Origin: Apodemus sylvaticus
Taxonomy: Eukaryota; Chordata; Mammalia; Rodentia; Muridae
Direction: 5' to 3'
Length of the DNA: 64,000 bases
Assembly: GCF_947179515.1 (NCBI RefSeq)
Contig: NC_067485.1
Location: 13,830,096-13,894,095 of the forward strand
Shown: piece by piece, positions 30,850 through 41,318 of the stretch
Layout of the letters: the number at the start of each line of letters is the position of its first letter
How positions within the stretch are numbered: position 1 is the first letter of the stretch
Program-made: the position numbers and the translations under genes
Notes under the pieces: model-generated
The model's input: only the letters and a program-made list of their open reading frames with translations
Databases searched by the model: none
What the model was told of the DNA's origin: nothing

Positions 30850-31890
30850 CAAGGGTAAGGGAGCAGGATGAAGGGAGATCATATGTAGGGAGGGCAGGGG
30901 AGAGAGAAGGGAGATCGGGCACAGCAAGCTCTGGGCCATGCCAGAGATGTGAGATGGGGAGAGGCCCAGACGGTCTATGTGGGGCGACTGTAGCTGAGAC
31001 GCCTAACAGTGGGAGATATGGATCCTGAAGTGGCCATTTCCTGTATTCAGGCGGACGCCCAACGGAAGGATAAGTACAACAACCCACCCACAAACACTTC
31101 GACCTAGCCTGCGTCCTGCCTCCAAGATGTGCAGGGACACAGACAGAGCAGAGACTGAGGGAATGGCCAACCAGTGACTGGCCGAACTTGAGACCCATCC
31201 CCTGGGCAAGAACCCAAACCTGACACTATTAATGATACTCTGTTGTACTTGCAGACAGGAACCTAGCATAACTGTCCTCTGAGAGGCTCCATCCAGCAGC
31301 CAATGGAAAAAGATCCAGAAACTCACGCTCAGATACGAGAAGGAGCTGGGGAGTTTTTTGGTAGTGCTGGGAGGAGGATCGAGGGAGCCAAAGAGGATAG
31401 GGACTCCACAGGAAGACAAACAGAGTCAACTAACCTAACCCCTGGGGGATCTAGGAGACTTAACCACCAACCAAAGAACTGTCGCGGGCAAGACCTAGGC
31501 GCATATGTAACAGAGGAGCAGCTTGGTCTTCATATAGGGTCTCCCAACAACTAGAGCAGGGGCTGTCCGTGAGCCTGTTGCCTGCCTGCCTGCAAATCCC
31601 ACACTCCTAAAGGGACTGCCTTGTGTGGCCTCAGTGGGAGAAGACACACCTAGTTCTGCAGTGACTTGATGGGGGGAGAGGAGCTGTTAGTGGGGGGTGG
31701 GGTGACACCCAGAAGGCAAGTTTGCCCTTCTCAAAAGAAAGGCAGACAGTGGAATGAGGAGAGGACTTATGTGAGGGAGTACTGAGAGGAAAAAGGAAGG
31801 GCTGATATCGGGTTGTAAAGTGAATAACAAAGTAAATTTTAAAAGGAATACGCTGCATGAAAAAAAATCTATTATCAATAAAAGAAAAAT
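30850..31890 (+). mobile_element. Mus F-type L1 3' UTR, 5'-truncated
   Basis: Well-matched order of the Mus L1 3' UTR: GATGTGCAGGGACA, GGGAATGGCCAACCAGTGACTGG, AACTTGAGACCCATCCCCTGGGC, CAGACAGGAACCTAGCATAACTGTCC, GACAAACAGAGTCAACTAACCT, GAGCAGCTTGGTCTTCATA, TGCCTTGTGTGGCCTCAGTGGG and GGGTTGTAAAGTGAATAACAAAG, followed by an A-rich tail with CAATAAAAG. Less diverged than its L1 neighbours. Minus-strand frames of 118 and 138 codons are antisense noise. Confidence 0.88.
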
Positions 31891-31952
31891 AGGGAAAAAT
31901 GAATCCACAAATGGCATTTGCAATTCAAACAGAGATATGGGAGGAAAGCGAC

Positions 31953-32125
31953 GCCACACCTTGGTTAGCAGAGCATCGGCCTAGTGTGCATGAAGCCCTG
32001 GGTTTGATCCCCAGAACTTTCTATGGCATAATAGCCCACGACTAGAGTTCTAGCACCATGGAAGTAGGAACAGGATGGTCAGCAGTCCAGGCTCCTCCTC
32101 AGCTGTACAGTGAGTCCGGGTCAGC
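31953..32125 (+). mobile_element. B4 SINE (ID + B1 fusion)
   Basis: The left half is ID-like: TTAGCAGAGCATCGGCCTAGTGTGCATGAAGCCCTGGGTTTGATCCCCAG, with recognisable tRNA-type A/B-box regions. The right half, GTTCTAGCACCATGGAAGTAGGAACAGGATGG...CAGTCCAGGC, is a decayed B1 half. This order defines B4. Confidence 0.6.
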
Positions 32126-32497
32126 CAGGCCTGTGGCCCATGCATTAGATGACGTGGGGTTGTATATCGGACTCTGGCATATATATCATCTGGTGTTCTT
32201 TACCACCCTGCCAGACAGTAATGCAGCTGTTAACCTTGACCTGTCTTATCATGATGTGGCCACACAGGCAGACAGCTGCAGGCATAGACTGCTTCTCCAC
32301 TTTGATATCCACCTTGGTAGATACCCCAACTCCATTTGGCAGTCACTCATCATGTCTTCTGCAGACCCTTGCCCCGAAGAAGCTTGGCATCTGGTAGATG
32401 AGACAAAATAAGTCACACAGAGTCTGTGTGAATGGTTAATAAGGAAGGGTCTCGAAGGGAAATGCAGACAAGTTGTTTTAGAATGTGTGTTTGTCGA
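32126..32497. other. Unique non-coding stretch
   Basis: Open frames of 117 and 82 codons overlap each other here in different phases; neither shows a known domain. No repeat family recognised. Confidence 0.4.
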
Positions 32498-32505
32498 GTT
32501 GGTAT

Positions 32506-32905
32506 CTCAGTCAGGGTTTCTATTCCTGCACAAACATCATGACCAAGAAGCAAGCTGGGGAGGAAAGGGTTTATTATTCAGCTTACACTTCCACACTGCT
32601 GTTCATCACCAAAGGAAGTCAGGACTAGAACTCAAGCAGGTCAGGAAGCAGGAGCTGATGCAGAGGCCATGGAGGGATGTTTCTTACTGGCTTGCTTCCC
32701 CTGGCTTGCTCAGCTTTCTCTCTTATAGAACCCAAGACTACCAGGCCAGGGATGGCACCACCCACAATGGGCCCTGCCACCCTTGATCACTAATTGAGAA
32801 AATGCCCCACAGCTGTATCTCATAGAGGTATTTCCTCACCTGAAGCTCCTTTCTCTGTGATAACTCCAGCCTGTGTCAAGTTAACACACAAAACCAGCCA
32901 GTACA
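32506..32905 (-). mobile_element. Rodent hAT-like non-autonomous repeat with 8-bp target duplication
   Basis: About 400 bases of a common mouse repeat: CAGTCAGGGTTTCTATTCC, AGCTGGGGAGGAAAGGGTTTATTA, GATGCAGAGGCCATGGAGGG, GATGGCACCACCCACAATGGG, GAGAAAATGCCCCACAG, CCTGTGTCAAGTTAACAC. The ends are inverted and imperfect (CAGTCAGGGTTT against the complement of AAAACCAGCCAGTAC). GTTGGTAT (32498-32505) and GTTGGTGT (32906-32913) fit a hAT-type 8-bp duplication. No transposase. I assigned the strand from the orientation in which related mouse copies are usually read. Confidence 0.65.
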
Positions 32906-32913
32906 GTTGGTGT

Positions 32914-33815
32914 GTTTGTCCCTTTGAATGACAGGGATAAGGTGACTAGTTGTGGCACTTAGGATTCAGAGGAGCTACCTGCCCATGAGACTTTCTCTGG
33001 GACAACCTGGGGAATGGGCACCCTAGGATGGATGCCCTAGTAGAGGAGACAGGAGAGGGGTCAGTGGGTATAGATTCTGGTGGAGATGGTAGGTGAATGA
33101 TCATAATTTGAACCTTATAGCAGGGCACTGCTTGGGAAAAGATCTTGATCAACTGAGCTACCAACAGTCATAGCCTTTATAGCCCAGGCAACTGCACACT
33201 ATTGTCCATTGAAAAGAAGCACCCAGTAAGCTTCAGGTTCAAATACGTCCTCTTAGTTTAACCTGCATAGCCTGCTGCTCTGATTTATACAAAACAGTAA
33301 ATTTCTCCTTTATCCATCAAAGCCAACCCACTCCCTGAAGGCAAACTTAAACTTGACACACATTTTTGAGAGGCACACCTGACTGGTAGCCTCTCCCCCA
33401 TGGATTCTCTCCCCCATTACACTTGCCAGTGTTCTGAAGGTCTGAGTTAATAGCTTAGATGTTACCAAGATGGAATGTCAGGAATCACTTCATCTGAAAC
33501 AGTGCCCAGTGGGAGAATCTGACAGCATCATTTTCTAGCTCTAGAGTCCAGCACCACTTGGCGATTCAACCAATTGCCTTTTTGATGTCTCTATAGAAGG
33601 GAAGTTTAGATGACTTAATTCCACTGCACAAGAACCTTTATTCAGCCTTCGATCACCTCTGGGACTGATGCTGAAAGCGACTAGGCCCCGCTGCTGGTTC
33701 ATCAAGATCTCGTCACCGAGATTCAGAGAATGGCGTGTCTGTCAGAGCCAGCAGACCCATCCCCTTCATGGCTGGGGCTGGCACCTATTTGGCTTACATA
33801 AGAGTAAAGGAGCTT
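32914..33815. other. Unique non-coding stretch
   Basis: Mixed composition; no gene or repeat family recognised. Confidence 0.4.
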
Positions 33816-33819
33816 GGAA

Positions 33820-33900
33820 CGATGTCTGGCCACATCTCACTTTGAAAGTAAGCAAACTGAACCCACAGAGAGGCAGATATTTGTGCAAAGTCACTGTGCA
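33820..33900 (-). repeat. MIR-like fragment
   Basis: AAGTAAGCAAACTGAACCCACAGAGAGGCAGATATTTGTGCAAAGTCACTGTG follows the minus-strand MIR core. Confidence 0.45.
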
Positions 33901-34262
33901 CGGTTGGATTGTGTCTATCTTCCCCCAGCCCCAAAACTCATATACTGAAGTCCTAGCTCTACATCATGTGACTATTTGGAGGTAAATCTTTACACAGAAG
34001 CCATTTGGGTAGACTCTACTCAAACATGACAAAGGGACAAAGGTGGCATACACAGGAAAAGTCTGTGAGGAAGCTGAGGGCAGAGAGGCTGTGATTATTC
34101 AAGCCAAGGGACACTTTAAAAAAACAAAACACAAGAATTTAGGGAGAAAGGCACAGGGAGGGGGCTAGCACTCAGAAGGGAGTAACTTTGCTGATAACTT
34201 ACCTTGGTCTTGAAGAGTTGTAACCCCATGAAATTATCTTGTTTAAGCCAGTTAGTGTGTGA
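33901..34262 (+). repeat. Ancient mammal-wide repeat, unnamed
   Basis: GGTTGGATTGTGTCTATC, CCCCAAAACTCATATACTGAAGTCC, TGTGACTATTTGGAGGTAAATCTTTACA, GAGGCTGTGATTATTCAAGCCAAGGGACAC and AACCCCATGAAATTATCTTGTTTAAGCCAG keep the order of a well-known mammalian repeat (GGATTGAATAGTGTCC ... TTATTTGGAAATAGG ... CAAGCCAAGGAACGCC ... TTGTTTTAAGCCA). The family name is not certain. Confidence 0.45.
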
Positions 34263-34273
34263 GTGAATATATG

Positions 34274-34274
<1 letters not shown>

Positions 34275-34315
<41 letters not shown>
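34275..34315. repeat. (TG)n microsatellite
   Basis: About 20 TG units following the ...AAGCCAGTTAGTGTGTG end of the ancient repeat. Confidence 0.97.
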
Positions 34316-34316
<1 letters not shown>

Positions 34317-34868
34317 TCAGTCATACTAACTCAGGGTCCACCATCTGCTCAGTTTAATGTGATGACCTTTGCAAAATTCCTGTCTCTAAATAAAGCCACA
34401 TTCTGAGGGAGCTCGGAGTGGAGTTAGAGTCGGTGAATTTAGCAGGGGGAGAACACATCAATCTGTAAGTACCGCTCATCTATATCTTAGAGTCCAGAAG
34501 ACAAGCTTCCCTTCCATACCCAGCTCCAGAGGCAATGCTCTCCTGCCTGCACACTCATGCTCACCCTGAGAAAAGAAGGCTTTGTGAGCTCAGAATCCAC
34601 CCCCTGGGACTTGTTTGAAGGTGTGGCATGCATAGGAATGAGCTTACCATGATGAAACTTGTCTCTTCGTATGCTCACCCAAAGGAGAAAATTTTTTAAT
34701 AACTGTAAGAAGCTGGGTGCCTGACTTTTTCTCATTTCCCTCTGTCTTTGGTATGCAGGTCTTAGGACTATCAACCAACACCCTGCCACCTATCCCTACC
34801 CTCCTGTTACAGGTCCTTGGCAGGGCACAGGAAGTCTCAACAACTACATAGCTCTCTTCAAAGCATTT
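34316..34868. other. Mostly unique stretch
   Basis: 34358-34465 (GATGACCTTTGCAAAATTCC, AAATAAAGCCACATTCTGAGG) resembles the other half of a related ancient repeat. The remainder shows nothing recognisable. Confidence 0.35.
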
Positions 34869-35050
34869 TTCTCCTACCTTTGATTTTTATAGGTGCTTTG
34901 TCTATAATTACATGGTTTGCTGCATGTCTTGTTTAATAAGGATTAATATGAATTACGTGTACCAGCAAAGGGCAGTGCGTAACTAAATGAGCATTTAATA
35001 ACTAGCATTCATTAAGGCAATTATTTTAATAAATTAGGCTCAGTTAAATG
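34869..35050. promoter_or_regulatory. Candidate conserved non-coding element
   Basis: Very TAAT-rich unique block: CTATAATTACATGG, GTTTAATAAGGATTAATATGAATTACGTG, GAGCATTTAATAACTAGCATTCATTAAGGCAATTATTTTAATAAATTAGG. No repeat family matches. A candidate homeodomain-bound enhancer by composition only. Confidence 0.3.
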
Positions 35051-35569
35051 TAATCATTTTCACCCTGATTTTGAAAAACAAAACAAAACAAAAAATGTAT
35101 CTGGTGTAACACTGAAGGAAGGTTGAAGAAATAGACAGGAGCAATAAAGGCCAAGATGGCAGTGGGAAGCCACCGGGAGATCAGAGATGAAAAAGATAAA
35201 TGTTTGAAGGACATCGGAAAATACAGATTATTGTGTATTTGATGTAAACAATGAGAGTAAACGTTTTTCGAGAGCACGCCGAGGGTCGAGACCTTTTTCT
35301 GACTCCTTAGCCTTCAAAGCAAACAGGACCTTTCGTGCTGTCACCATGTTAGAGATGAGTGTCCTGGGCTCGCCTCCGTGCACACAGCTGGCAGGCACTG
35401 GAAGTGAAGGCTAAAGCCCAGACATCCTCCCTTCAGGACCTTGACTCCTTACCTCACCCCTTGCCTCAGAAGCTTGGCATTCCAGGAATTGGAAATCAAA
35501 GTCCATCAGCTCCAGCTAAAGTCCAGGCCACAGCTTCCAGAAAAGCACGTAGGCTTCCCGCAGACCATC
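35051..35569. other. Unique stretch
   Basis: No gene; weak MIR-like text near 35290-35360. Grades into the pyrimidine-rich leader of the L1 that follows. Confidence 0.35.
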
Positions 35570-36147
35570 TCCTGCCTCTGTTTCCCCAGACCCAGTCCTA
35601 TAGTCTCCTTCACCTGAACACCAGCTGCCGTCCTCTGTCATCCCTGCTCCCATCTCCCCCTGGATCCCACAAACCATCCCACAAACCATAACCTCCGTCA
35701 TTCCCCAACTTGTCAAGCATGCCAGACTGCAGTTCCAGAAGGCAACCCCTGATAAATCGAGGACTGCCCCTTCTGGGACAACAAATAGATTAAAGGCAAA
35801 ACCATACTTCTCCTATTGCTCCTGAGACCCACCCCACCCCACCCCCATCTCATTACCAGCTCTATAACTAGAAACCTATTATGGTCTCTCTTCTTGCCTG
35901 ACCCCATCCCCAACTTTCTCCTCCAACCTTCCTTCCCCCAACTCATCCCAGTTAGGCAGCCTCTGCTAGCAGGCATTCCCTGTGAACACACCAGCTAAAC
36001 AGGCCAGGAAAACAGGCAACGGGAAGGCAACACCTCTCTGAAAACCCAGAGAAGAAACAGCAAACAAAGAATAAAATGCCGACCCAACAAAGACAAATCT
36101 AGAAATCAGCACCCAGACCTTTAATCATCCCAACCCCAGATGCCAAG
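35570..36147 (+). repeat. Lx-type L1 5' UTR (approximate left edge)
   Basis: A C-rich leader (35570-35960), then ACACCAGCTAAACAGGCCAGGAAAACAGGCAACGGGAAGGCAAC, TCTGAAAACCCAGAGAAGAAAC and GACCCAACAAAGACAAATCTAGAAATCAGCACCCAGACCT, matching the leader just before Lx ORF1. The left boundary is not sharp. The frame 35359-35691 across it is not a gene. Confidence 0.65.
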
Positions 36148-37190
36148 ATGCATAAGAACACAATCAATAATAGCCAGGGCAGTGTGTCTCCACCAGGGCA
36201 GTGTGTCTCCACCAGGGCAGTGTGTCTCCACCAGAGCCAGCTATCCCACCACAGCAGACCCCGAATAGTCTAACATAGCTGAGATGTGAGAAAAAGACTT
36301 TAAAAGAGCATTTATGAATATGATAGAGGGCCTTAAAGAGGAACTGAATAAATCCCTTAAAGAAATCTAGGAAAACAAAAACAGTGTAAGGAAATAATTA
36401 AAACTGTTAAAGACTTGAATGTATAAATAGAACCAATAAAGAAAACCCAAACAGGGAATTCTGGAAATGAAAAATTCAGGAATTTGAGCAGGAACATCAG
36501 AGTCAAGCTTCACCAACAGAATACAAGAGATGGAAAAGAGAATCTCAGGCACTGAAGATATGATTTAAAACAAAGTGGATACACTCAACAACAAAAGTGT
36601 TATATTTAAAACCTCCTGATACAAAACATCCAGAAAATCTAGGACATTAGGACAAGACCAAACCTAAGAGCAATGGGTTTAGAAGAAAGTGAAGAATCCT
36701 AGTTCAAAGGCTCAGAAAATGTTTTCAACAAAGTCATAGGAAAAAATTCCTAGCCTAAAGAAGGACTATTAAGACCCAAGAACACCACATATTATACATA
36801 CAGAACACCGAATATATTAGACCAGAAAAGAAAGTCCCCCTTGGCACATAATAATCAAAACACTAAGCATACAGAACAAAGAGAAAATATTAAAAGCTTT
36901 AAAGGAAAAAGACCAAGTAGCATATACAGTCAGACCTATCAGAATTACACCTGACTTCTCAGTGGAGACTCTAAAAGCCAGAAGAGCTTGGACAGATGTG
37001 CTGCAGACTCTAAGAGACCACAGATGCTATTCTAGGCCTTTCAATCATTTTAGATGGAGAAAATAAGATATTCCATAATAAAGTCAAATTTAAACAATAT
37101 CCATTCAGAAATCCAACTCTCCAGAAGGCTTCAGAAGGAAAACGCCAATCTAAGGAGGTTAACTACACACATGAAAACACAGGGAGTAAA
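36148..37190 (+). pseudogene. L1 ORF1 pseudogene (Lx type)
   Basis: The ATG at 36148 starts MHKNTINNS, as in Lx-type ORF1. L1 ORF1 encodes an RNA-binding nucleic-acid chaperone. Following blocks match ORF1 in order: ACTTTAAAAGAGCATTTATGAATATGATAGAGG, ACAGAATACAAGAGATGG, AGAATCTCAGGCACTGAAG, GCACATAATAATCAAAACACTAAGCATACAGAA, CAGAATTACACCTGACTTCTC, GGTTAACTACACACATG. The reading frame is destroyed by stops, indels and the 19-bp triplication at 36176-36232. Confidence 0.88.
36174..36240 (+). repeat. 19-bp tandem triplication in ORF1
   Basis: CCAGGGCAGTGTGTCTCCA occurs three times head to tail with no differences, where L1 ORF1 has it once. The 38 extra bases are not a multiple of three and by themselves break ORF1 close to its N-terminus. 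Confidence 0.95.
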
Positions 37191-37227
37191 TAACCTCACA
37201 CCAGCGAAATCAAAAGAAGGAAAACAC

Positions 37228-37270
37228 ACGTATACACACACACCACCACCACCACCAACAACAACAACAT
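37228..37270. repeat. CAC/CAA triplet tract in L1 spacer
   Basis: ACACACACACCACCACCACCACCAACAACAACAACA lies between ORF1 and ORF2, as in related L1 copies where this spacer is also CA/CAC-rich. Confidence 0.9.
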
Positions 37271-38425
37271 AACACAATTCAACAATCCATGGTCATTGAT
37301 ATCTCTCAATATCAGTGTTCTCAACTGCCCAGTCAAAAGATACAGACTAACAGGACTCACCCTTCCGCTGAATTCATCCAAGAAACCTCAACATCGCGGA
37401 TAGGGATTACCTCAGGGTGAAGCAGTGGAGACAGATATTCCAAACAAATGGACTTAAGGAGCAAGCTGGTGCTACCATTTTAATATCTAAAAATATAGGC
37501 TTTGAACCAAAACTAATCAAAAGAAATAAAGACACTACATACACATCAAAAGAAAGATCTAACAAGATGTCTCAATTCTTAATATCTCTACTCTAAATAC
37601 AAGTTGGTAAAACAAACAAACACAAAAAACAGATAAACAAACAAACCACTACTACAGTGTATCACATATTAACCTTCACATGCTGCTATTGGAAGACTTC
37701 AATACCCCACTCTCATCAATGGACAGGACATCTAGACATAAAGCAGAGAAATTCTGGAGCTCACAGACATTATGAATCAAGTGGGCCTAACAGTTATCTA
37801 CAGAACATTTTACCCCAAAACAAAAGGATATACCTTTTTCTCAGATCTCATTAGAACTTTCTCCAAAACTGACTACATGCTCAGATACAAAGCAGGCCTC
37901 AAGAGATTTAAGAAAATTGAAGTAAGTCCTTTTGTCTTATTAGACCACCATGGATTAAAAATAGATATCAACAACAACAGAAAGCTTACGAACTCATAAA
38001 ATGGAATAAGTCCTCTCTACTGAATGACTACTGGGTCAAGCCAGAAATTTTAAAAAGTGAAAGTAAAGATTTCCTATAATTCAATGAAAAAGAAGTCAGG
38101 GCGTATACAAACTTATGGGACACAATGATAGGTATTAGGAGGCAAGCTCATTGCACTACATAAAAAGAAATGGAGAGATCTCAGTACTAGCAACTTAACA
38201 GCTCACCTGAAAGCTCTAGAACAAAAAGAAGAAATCACATCTAAGTGAAGTAGACAGCAAGAAGTCTTCAAACTGAGAACTGAAATCAATAAAGAAGAAA
38301 CAAAGAGAACAATACAAAGAATCAAAGAAGCAATGAATTGGTTCTTTGAGAAAATCAACAAGATGGAAAAACCCTATGCAAGCTAACTAGAAGTCAGAGA
38401 GAGAATATCCAAAGTTACATTCAAT
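37270..38425 (+). pseudogene. L1 ORF2 5' half (endonuclease region), broken
   Basis: Matches ORF2 from its start (AATCCATGGTCATTGATATCTCTCAATATCA). The frame 37772-37999 is the best-preserved piece, reading MNQVGLTVIYRTFYPK..., FSKTDYMLRYKAGLKR and DHHGLKIDINNN. In L1 endonuclease this last part holds the catalytic SDH motif; here Ser is replaced by Leu while Asp-His is kept. The match stops near 38420, before the reverse-transcriptase core. Confidence 0.88.
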
Positions 38426-39665
38426 TGAGTCAATTGGCTATGGGGGCTACGGGGGATGGGGGAAGAGCTCTGTAGAAATCCCCAAACAACCCAGGCTATT
38501 GCTAAACAACAGTCTACTCTCCTCAAGCTTGCAGTGGGACTGACCCACAGCACTCATTGGACACGGAGAAGTCCAGCTGGCGCCCACATGGTGCCCTCAG
38601 CCCTATGTTCCAGTCCCTTTGATGGAGGAAGCTACTCTGCAGGCTACCAAAAGAGAATATTGGACACCAACAGCCACAATACTTTTGATGTGTCCTCAGA
38701 AAGATGAGAATCAATTTACCTCAGAACCCAGTTATAACACTCTTGCGCATATACCCAAAGGAGCAAACCTTTCCTGACTACAAAAATGTGCTAGCACAAT
38801 TGTGGCAAAGAACTTGTGGGTGTGGCCAACCACTGTCTGATTTGACCTATGGCACACTCCTCAGAAGGAGTCATACAGAACACAGCTTGAGTCACCATGA
38901 ACAGACTAAGGCTATATAGCCCAGAGGCCTAGGGTAAAAGCAAACACTACCGGTCTTCAAAAAATTAATAAAATAATTCCTAATGATATTCTGCTATACT
39001 CATAGACCAGTGTCTTATCCAGTCATCACCAGAGAAGCTGACTCCAGCATCAGATGGGAACATATACAGGATACACTGCTAGACATGGGGAAAGAGATTC
39101 TAAATTGGAGCTCTCCGTCAAATCCCTTCCTTCTGAGCTCAGGGAATCCAGCAGAAGAAGAGGCAAAAAGATTGTTATAAGAGTCAGAGGACATAGGGCA
39201 CATCTGGAGAATAAGGCCCTCTAAATCAGCTAAGCAGGGTCCTCATGAGCACACGGAGTCTGAAGCAGCAGGCGCAGGGTCAGCAGGAGTCTACACCAGG
39301 TCCTCGGCATGCACGTTATAGCTATTAGCTTAGTATTCTTATGTGACTCCTGACCAAAAGACCACATGAGTCTCTGACTCTCATGCCTGCTCTTGGGACT
39401 CTTTCCCTCCTGTTGGGTTGACATGTCCAATATTAATAAGATACATTTTCCTTCATCGTACTCTATCTTACATTGTCGTGTCTCATTGTCATCTCTTACA
39501 AGCCTCTCTCTCTTTTTTGGTGAGAGACCTGAAAGGAGTGAATCTGAAGGGGAGGAAAGGTGGATAGGACTGGGGAGGAGCTGACAGAGGGGAAACTACA
39601 ACCAGGAACTATTATCTCAGAAAAGAATCTATCTTCAATAAAAGAAAAGAATAAACATTTAAGAG
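38426..39665 (+). repeat. L1 ORF2 C-terminal scrap and 3' UTR after internal deletion
   Basis: 38700-38765 reads as an ORF2 C-terminal piece (NPVITLLRIYPKEQT). The rest matches the rodent Lx 3' UTR: GATATTCTGCTATACTCATAGACCAGTG, CAGATGGGAACATATACAGG, AATCCCTTCCTTCTGAGCTCAGGGAATCC, GAAGCAGCAGGCGCAGGG, CACCAGGTCCTCGGCATGCACGTTATAGC and GCTCTTGGGACTCTTTCCCTCCTGTTGG. It ends in an A/G-rich tail (39640-39690). Most of ORF2 (reverse transcriptase core) is missing. Confidence 0.75.
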
Positions 39666-39690
39666 GAAAAAAAGAAAGAAAGAAACTTGC

Positions 39691-41084
39691 CAGCTCCTTA
39701 GTATAAGAAAAAAGCCAGGTACTTGGCAAATTTTCTGCCGTCATTGTTGTGACATTCTTGATAATCGTTCTTAACTGGACCTGTGATTTGGCATTTTATT
39801 TGGTTCCCTATAAAACAGAAGAGGTTCTGCGTGATAAGAAAGAGCCAAAGGTAGTCACTTTAACAAAACAATTCCTAGGTCTCATACATGGCTGTGAAGC
39901 CTTGAGGTGATGTGGACAGTCAGACAGCTCTTCCGACTCCAGTGCATGGCTTCCTTCTTTGTATCTGGCACGACTGTCCGTTCTCTCCACCACTTAGCTG
40001 GAAAGAGGCGGAAAGAGACCAGAGAAGTAATAAAAAACAAACAACAACAACAACAAAAAAAAAGTGGTCCTTGTCGCTTTCACTCTTCCCATTGGTCAAA
40101 ACATGGTCACGTGGATGCTCAGCCCCCTCCAATCACGCAGGTGTGTGGAGGGCCAGTACACTCACTCCACTTCCTCTTTCTCAGGCTTCTGCATTCTCAA
40201 GACCGCTGCTCACAAACCAACCTGACGTCTTCATCGCTCCAGCTTCTAGAATGCTAAGATGTGCTTGTGATGCTCTTAGGGATGGAGAGGGTGCAAAGTA
40301 GCATGCAAAATGGCATGCACAAAGATACTGTGTAAGATCATCATGAGGATATACGAACTCGATGTATTCGAGAAATGAAAAAAATTCATGATTGGACTTG
40401 GGTAGCAGCCCCCAAATACCTTATTAGGTAAATGCAAATACTCAAAGCTCTGAAACACTTCCGGCCCCGATAAGGGCCCTGCCTTATATATGTGGGACGA
40501 CAGGCAGGGGTAATAAAGCAGGGCAGAAGAGGAGCTTCAACAGTCATTCTGAAGACTGTCTGGAGATGACAACTGAGACTTCCAGACTCTTTATCTCCTG
40601 GACCTGACTATCACCAGGTGGCTTATAATACAGGAGTTGTGGTCGTTCCAGCTTCTGTGCTTTAGATCCTGGCTTACCACGGTACCCTGAGCGTGTTTTC
40701 CTGTTAGCACCATAAGGGTTTCATTAGGTGACTTCTCATGTTAAATACTCTTTGGTTCTCATGCTGTTGCCATGGTGCTTGTTTCTGGCTTCAGTGGCTC
40801 CAAAATCTCCTCATGACTCAGAAGAAATAACTCCTGATGGCCAAGAAAGAATCCATCGGGGACTCTAGTCAGAAGGCATCGTACACCATGTGTCCCTGGG
40901 GCTCTGTTCCCATCATGAGCACAGCTACGGAGCTAACCATCAGACATTGAGGAATTGAGAACGGAAAGGTAATACTGGGGTGTGCTTCAGTAAGATGAAA
41001 CCATGAAGTATCCTTGCTGGTCATTCAATAAAGCTGAGATTTCCCAGTGTTAAGGCTGGACATGCTAACTGGACAAACCACATA
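39691..41084. other. Unique non-coding stretch
   Basis: Includes an A/AAC-rich patch at 40033-40063. Two overlapping + frames of 116 and 129 codons (39907-40301) read through this patch in different phases and resemble no family. A TATA-like TTATATATGTG and AATAAAG near 40480-40520 have no other LTR or promoter features. Confidence 0.4.
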
Positions 41085-41255
41085 TCTGAGGGGTGAGCAG
41101 AGTGACTCGGAACCCAGACATCCCGTCAGACTGGTCTGAATTCAATTTTTCTTCCAGCACTAACTAGCTGCAGATGCTGATCTTCAGGGAACTTGTTTTC
41201 TCTAAAGCAAAAATAAGTAAGAGTACCTGACTAATACCGTCACTGTAAAGCTTAA
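41085..41255 (+). repeat. MIR SINE
   Basis: GACTGGTCTGAATTCAATTTTTCTTCCAGCACTAACTAGCTGC, then GGGAACTTGTTTTCTCTAAAGCAAAAATAAGTAAGAGTACCTGAC and CACTGTAAAGCTTAAATGAT follow the plus-strand MIR order. Confidence 0.65.
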
Positions 41256-41318
41256 ATGATAAAGAATTCAATGTTGCAAGAACAAGAATGATAAAGAATT
41301 CAATGTTGCAAGAACAAG
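41256..41318 (+). repeat. 32-bp perfect tandem duplication
   Basis: ATGATAAAGAATTCAATGTT...CAAGAACAAG occurs twice head to tail (41256-41287, 41288-41318) with no differences, at the 3' edge of the MIR. Identity despite the old host repeat means the duplication is recent, or is an assembly artefact. Confidence 0.95.

Noticed and set aside
31003..31419. 138-codon minus-strand frame
   Set aside because: Antisense to a Mus L1 3' UTR.
31953..32010. Possible tRNA gene (A/B-box-like text)
   Set aside because: Part of a B4/ID SINE with a B1 half following; the cloverleaf is not maintained.
32058..32411. 117-codon plus-strand frame after the B4
   Set aside because: Begins inside the SINE, overlaps another frame in a different phase and shows no domain.
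36176..36232. Possible CRISPR-like or satellite array from regularly spaced repeats
   Set aside because: Three contiguous 19-base copies with no spacers inside an L1 ORF1 pseudogene; also a mammalian genome.
37772..37999. Possible functional endonuclease gene
   Set aside because: It is a 75-codon surviving piece of L1 ORF2 with frameshifts on both sides and Ser lost from the SDH motif.
40437..40560. Possible LTR or promoter (TTATATATGTG and AATAAAG)
   Set aside because: No TG...CA ends, no U3-like boxes in order and no repeat match; motifs occur by chance at this AT content.
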